Origin: Acidisphaera sp. L21
Lineage (GTDB): Bacteria > Pseudomonadota > Alphaproteobacteria > Acetobacterales > Acetobacteraceae
DNA length: 64,000 nt
NCBI RefSeq assembly: GCF_009765685.1
Contig: NZ_LMUY01000029.1
Span: 1 to 64,000, forward strand
Direction of reading: 5' to 3'
Positions 61,918 through 64,000 of the stretch are shown here, one piece after another. Position numbers and translations under genes: made by a program. Positions within the stretch are counted from its first letter, which is position 1, and each line of letters opens with the position of its first letter. Below the pieces are notes generated by a model. The model searched no databases and was not told where the DNA came from. It saw nothing but the letters and a program-made list of their open reading frames with translations.

Positions 61918-62316
61918 ATGCCGCAGATGCCAGCCGCCTACTACACGCAACCACACAGCACATATGGTCTCAGCCCCGCCATGCGGCTCGCCCGCATGCG
62001 GCGAATCGCATGGTTGGTCGATGCCGCGTTCCACATTCCTGGCACGAAGTTTCGATTCGGATTGAACAGCGTGATCGGTCTGGCGCCTGGCGCGGGCGAT
62101 GCCGTTCTAGGGCTGATCTCGCTCTATATCGTGCAGCAAGCGCATGCGATGGGCGTGCCGAATGCCAAGCTGGCGCGCATGCTGGGCAATATCGTGCTGG
62201 AAGTCGCTGGCGGATCCGTCCCGATCCTCGGCGATATGTTCGACGTCGCCCTGAAGGCGAACCTACGCAACATCCGCATCGTGGAGGAGCATATAGGCCC
62301 CTCCGCCGGGCGCTAA
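61918..62316 (+). CDS. DUF4112 domain-containing membrane protein
   Basis: A 132-residue DUF4112 protein. The family block is visible as MRRIAWLVDAAFHIPGTKFRFGLNSVIGLAPGAGDAVLGLISLYIV, then GNIVLEVAGGSVPILGDMFDVALKANLRN. One or two membrane helices are expected (about 58-75 and 95-112). The function of the family is unknown. A GGGGGG run directly before the ATG acts as the ribosome-binding site. The stop overlaps that of pdxJ (CTAA). Confidence 0.87.
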   Translation: MPQMPAAYYTQPHSTYGLSPAMRLARMRRIAWLVDAAFHIPGTKFRFGLNSVIGLAPGAGDAVLGLISLYIVQQAHAMGVPNAKLARMLGNIVLEVAGGSVPILGDMFDVALKANLRNIRIVEEHIGPSAGR

Positions 62317-63020
62317 CGCGCCTCCGCGATCAGGGTGCGGAAGCAGTGCACGACCGTGGTCAGGCCGTCCATGATGGCCTGACCGATGATAAAGTGCCCG
62401 ATGTTCAGTTCCACCACTTCAGGGAAGGCTGCGACGGCCTGCACGTTGGCGTAGGTCAGCCCGTGCCCGGCGTGGCATTCCAAACCCAGCCCGGTGGTGG
62501 CTGCGGCAGCGTTGCGCAGGCGCTCCAGTTCGTTTGGTTTGCCCTCGGCATAAGCGCCGGTGTGCAGTTCCACGATGTCGGCCCGCAGCGACGCGGCGGC
62601 CTGTAACTGGCGGATGTCTGGGTCGATAAACAGCGAGACGCGAATGCCTGCGGCCCGTAGCGCCGTCACCATCGGGCGCAGTGCATCGATCTGGCCGGCG
62701 GCGTCCAGCCCACCCTCGGTGGTGACTTCGGCACGGCGTTCCGGAACGATGCAGGCGGCGTGGGGGCGAACGCGGATGGCGTTGGCGACCATCTCCTCGG
62801 TCGCGGCCATCTCCAGGTTCAATGGTTTGGTAATGGCCGCCTTCAGCCGGTCGATGTCGGCATCGCGGATGTGGCGCCGGTCCTCCCGCAGATGGGCGGT
62901 GATGCCGTCAGCGCCGGCCTCGATCGCCAACAAGGCCGCGGCCACTGGATCCGGGTGCTCGCCACCGCGGGCGTTTCGCACCGTGGCCACGTGGTCGATG
63001 TTGACGCCCAACCGGATCAT
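62313..63020 (-). CDS. pdxJ: Pyridoxine 5'-phosphate synthase
   Basis: PdxJ, 235 residues, a TIM barrel that condenses 1-deoxyxylulose 5-phosphate with the PdxA product to form pyridoxine 5'-phosphate. [18 protein letters not shown] at the start with the catalytic His, [12 protein letters not shown], and [10 protein letters not shown] and [15 protein letters not shown] are all present. The start overlaps the pdxA stop (ATGA), so the two B6 genes are translationally coupled. Confidence 0.97.
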   Translation of the reverse strand: MIRLGVNIDHVATVRNARGGEHPDPVAAALLAIEAGADGITAHLREDRRHIRDADIDRLKAAITKPLNLEMAATEEMVANAIRVRPHAACIVPERRAEVTTEGGLDAAGQIDALRPMVTALRAAGIRVSLFIDPDIRQLQAAASLRADIVELHTGAYAEGKPNELERLRNAAAATTGLGLECHAGHGLTYANVQAVAAFPEVVELNIGHFIIGQAIMDGLTTVVHCFRTLIAEAR

Positions 63021-63994
63021 GCTGCCGTCCTTCGATGTGCTAGTTCCGCCGCCATCCGAATCGCCGCGATGAGGCTGCCCGGGTCCGCCACGCCCTGGCC
63101 TGCGATCCCGAACGCGGTCCCATGGTCCGGCGATGTGCGGATGATCGGCAAGCCCAGGGTCACGTTGACGCCACCCGCCATGTCCAGTGTCTTCAACGGG
63201 ATCAGCGCCTGGTCGTGATACATGCAGATCGCGGCGTCGTAGGTCGGGCGGGCGGCGTCGGTGAACATCGTGTCCGGCGGATAGGGGCCGGTCGCGTCGA
63301 TCCCCTCCGCCTGAAGCGCGGCGATGGCGGGGATGATCGTCTCGATCTCCTCCACTCCCATGGCGCCCTGCTCGCCAGCATGCGGGTTCAGCCCGGCCAC
63401 GGCCAGGCGCGGCGCGGCGATGCCGAAATCGCGGCGCAGTGCGGCGTGGGTGGCGCGGGCGGTGGCCAGGATCGCCTCGGTCGTCACCCCCTCCAGCGCG
63501 CGGCGGAGGGAGACATGGATCGTGACCGGCACCACCCGCAAATGGGGACAGGCGAGCATCATGACCGGCGTCCCGCCCGTGAGTTCGCCGAGGAACTCGG
63601 TGTGGCCGGGATGCGGGAAGCCGGCCTGATACAGCACGGCCTTACTGATGGGATTGGTGACCATCGCCCCCGCCTCGCCTGCCTGCACCAGGCGCACGGC
63701 GCGTTCGATGCTGGCGATCACCGCCGGGGCGTTTGCCGGGTCGGGGCGGCCGGCATGGGGAATTTCGGGCAGCGACAGCGCGAGCACGGGCAGCGCGGAG
63801 GCGAACACGTCGGCCACCTGGTCCAGCGACTTGATGACGGCCATCGGCACGTCCAGCGCCCCGATCCAGAACGGGTCGGCGATGATGGCAAAGCCCGGCC
63901 CGGCGCCAGCGAGCGCGCGCCAGGCCTTGGCCGTGATCTCCCCGCCGATACCGGCCGGGTCGCCCATGGTGAGCACGAGTGGTTTGCCGGACAT
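63017..63994 (-). CDS. pdxA: 4-hydroxythreonine-4-phosphate dehydrogenase
   Basis: PdxA, 325 residues, NAD-dependent, provides the amino-ketone substrate of PdxJ in deoxyxylulose-dependent vitamin B6 synthesis. [18 protein letters not shown] starts the protein; metal ligands lie in [21 protein letters not shown] and [12 protein letters not shown]. The gene is complete: its ATG is six bases from the right edge of the window. Genes upstream of it, often surA and ksgA, would be outside the window. Confidence 0.97.
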   Translation of the reverse strand: MSGKPLVLTMGDPAGIGGEITAKAWRALAGAGPGFAIIADPFWIGALDVPMAVIKSLDQVADVFASALPVLALSLPEIPHAGRPDPANAPAVIASIERAVRLVQAGEAGAMVTNPISKAVLYQAGFPHPGHTEFLGELTGGTPVMMLACPHLRVVPVTIHVSLRRALEGVTTEAILATARATHAALRRDFGIAAPRLAVAGLNPHAGEQGAMGVEEIETIIPAIAALQAEGIDATGPYPPDTMFTDAARPTYDAAICMYHDQALIPLKTLDMAGGVNVTLGLPIIRTSPDHGTAFGIAGQGVADPGSLIAAIRMAAELAHRRTAA

Positions 63995-64000
63995 GATGGT

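Overview
The window is compact, GC-rich chromosomal DNA of an alphaproteobacterium, most likely a member of the Rhodospirillales/Acetobacteraceae. Pointers to this are an NDUFA12 complex I subunit, a three-subunit proton-pumping transhydrogenase (pntAA-pntAB-pntB), DUF2155, DUF4112 and DUF482 proteins, and a relic of the B12-dependent ribonucleotide reductase. I see no rRNA, tRNA, insertion sequence, prophage or CRISPR. The left end cuts a secreted-protein gene; pdxA at the right end is complete.

0-6.2 kb holds the EF-P module (efp, epmB, and epmA on the other strand), a SuhB-type phosphatase, and an envelope operon (NDUFA12, mlaD, a 70-aa protein, DUF2155, otsB). 6.3-15.7 kb holds a pseudo-ribonucleotide reductase, RidA, two transferases, a miniature CobW-like relic, a SahR-like regulator with a clear operator, metH and recR. 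15.7-30 kb is housekeeping and transport: an MFS pump beside an OhrR-like regulator, a metallo-hydrolase, an aldo/keto reductase, transhydrogenase, an ABC1 kinase, PepF, a zinc exporter and tandem acetyltransferases. 30-35 kb is an exopolysaccharide locus behind an AT-rich leader of about 0.67 kb. 35-42.3 kb looks catabolic: a cyclic-amide deacylase of the polysaccharide-deacetylase fold, hydantoinase/oxoprolinase B and A, a gamma-glutamyltransferase, and a D-hydroxyacid dehydrogenase broken by a single missing base.

44.2-53.5 kb is the most interesting part. Nine same-strand genes, nearly all overlapping or a few bases apart, encode inositol-phosphate synthase, an atypical HD-fold protein, a methyltransferase, a Gfo/Idh dehydrogenase, a metallo-beta-lactamase-fold protein with a zinc ribbon, a YcaO protein, a TIM-barrel isomerase, a GT4 glycosyltransferase and a PIG-L deacetylase. 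Together they look like a pathway that makes inositol, modifies it and glycosylates it. I do not recognise it as any described system. It starts behind a spacer rich in inverted repeats.

53.6-64 kb holds an osmoregulated-glucan synthase (mdoH), an SGNH hydrolase, tldD, ctaA, a GT2 enzyme with a VTT-domain membrane protein, a TauE/SafE permease, two small proteins and the vitamin B6 pair pdxA-pdxJ.

Genes are packed tightly. ATGA, GTGA, TTGA or TGATG overlaps are common inside operons, and four convergent pairs end on a shared 4-base CTAG or CTAA. Protein functions are recognised from family motifs read by eye; no database search was run.
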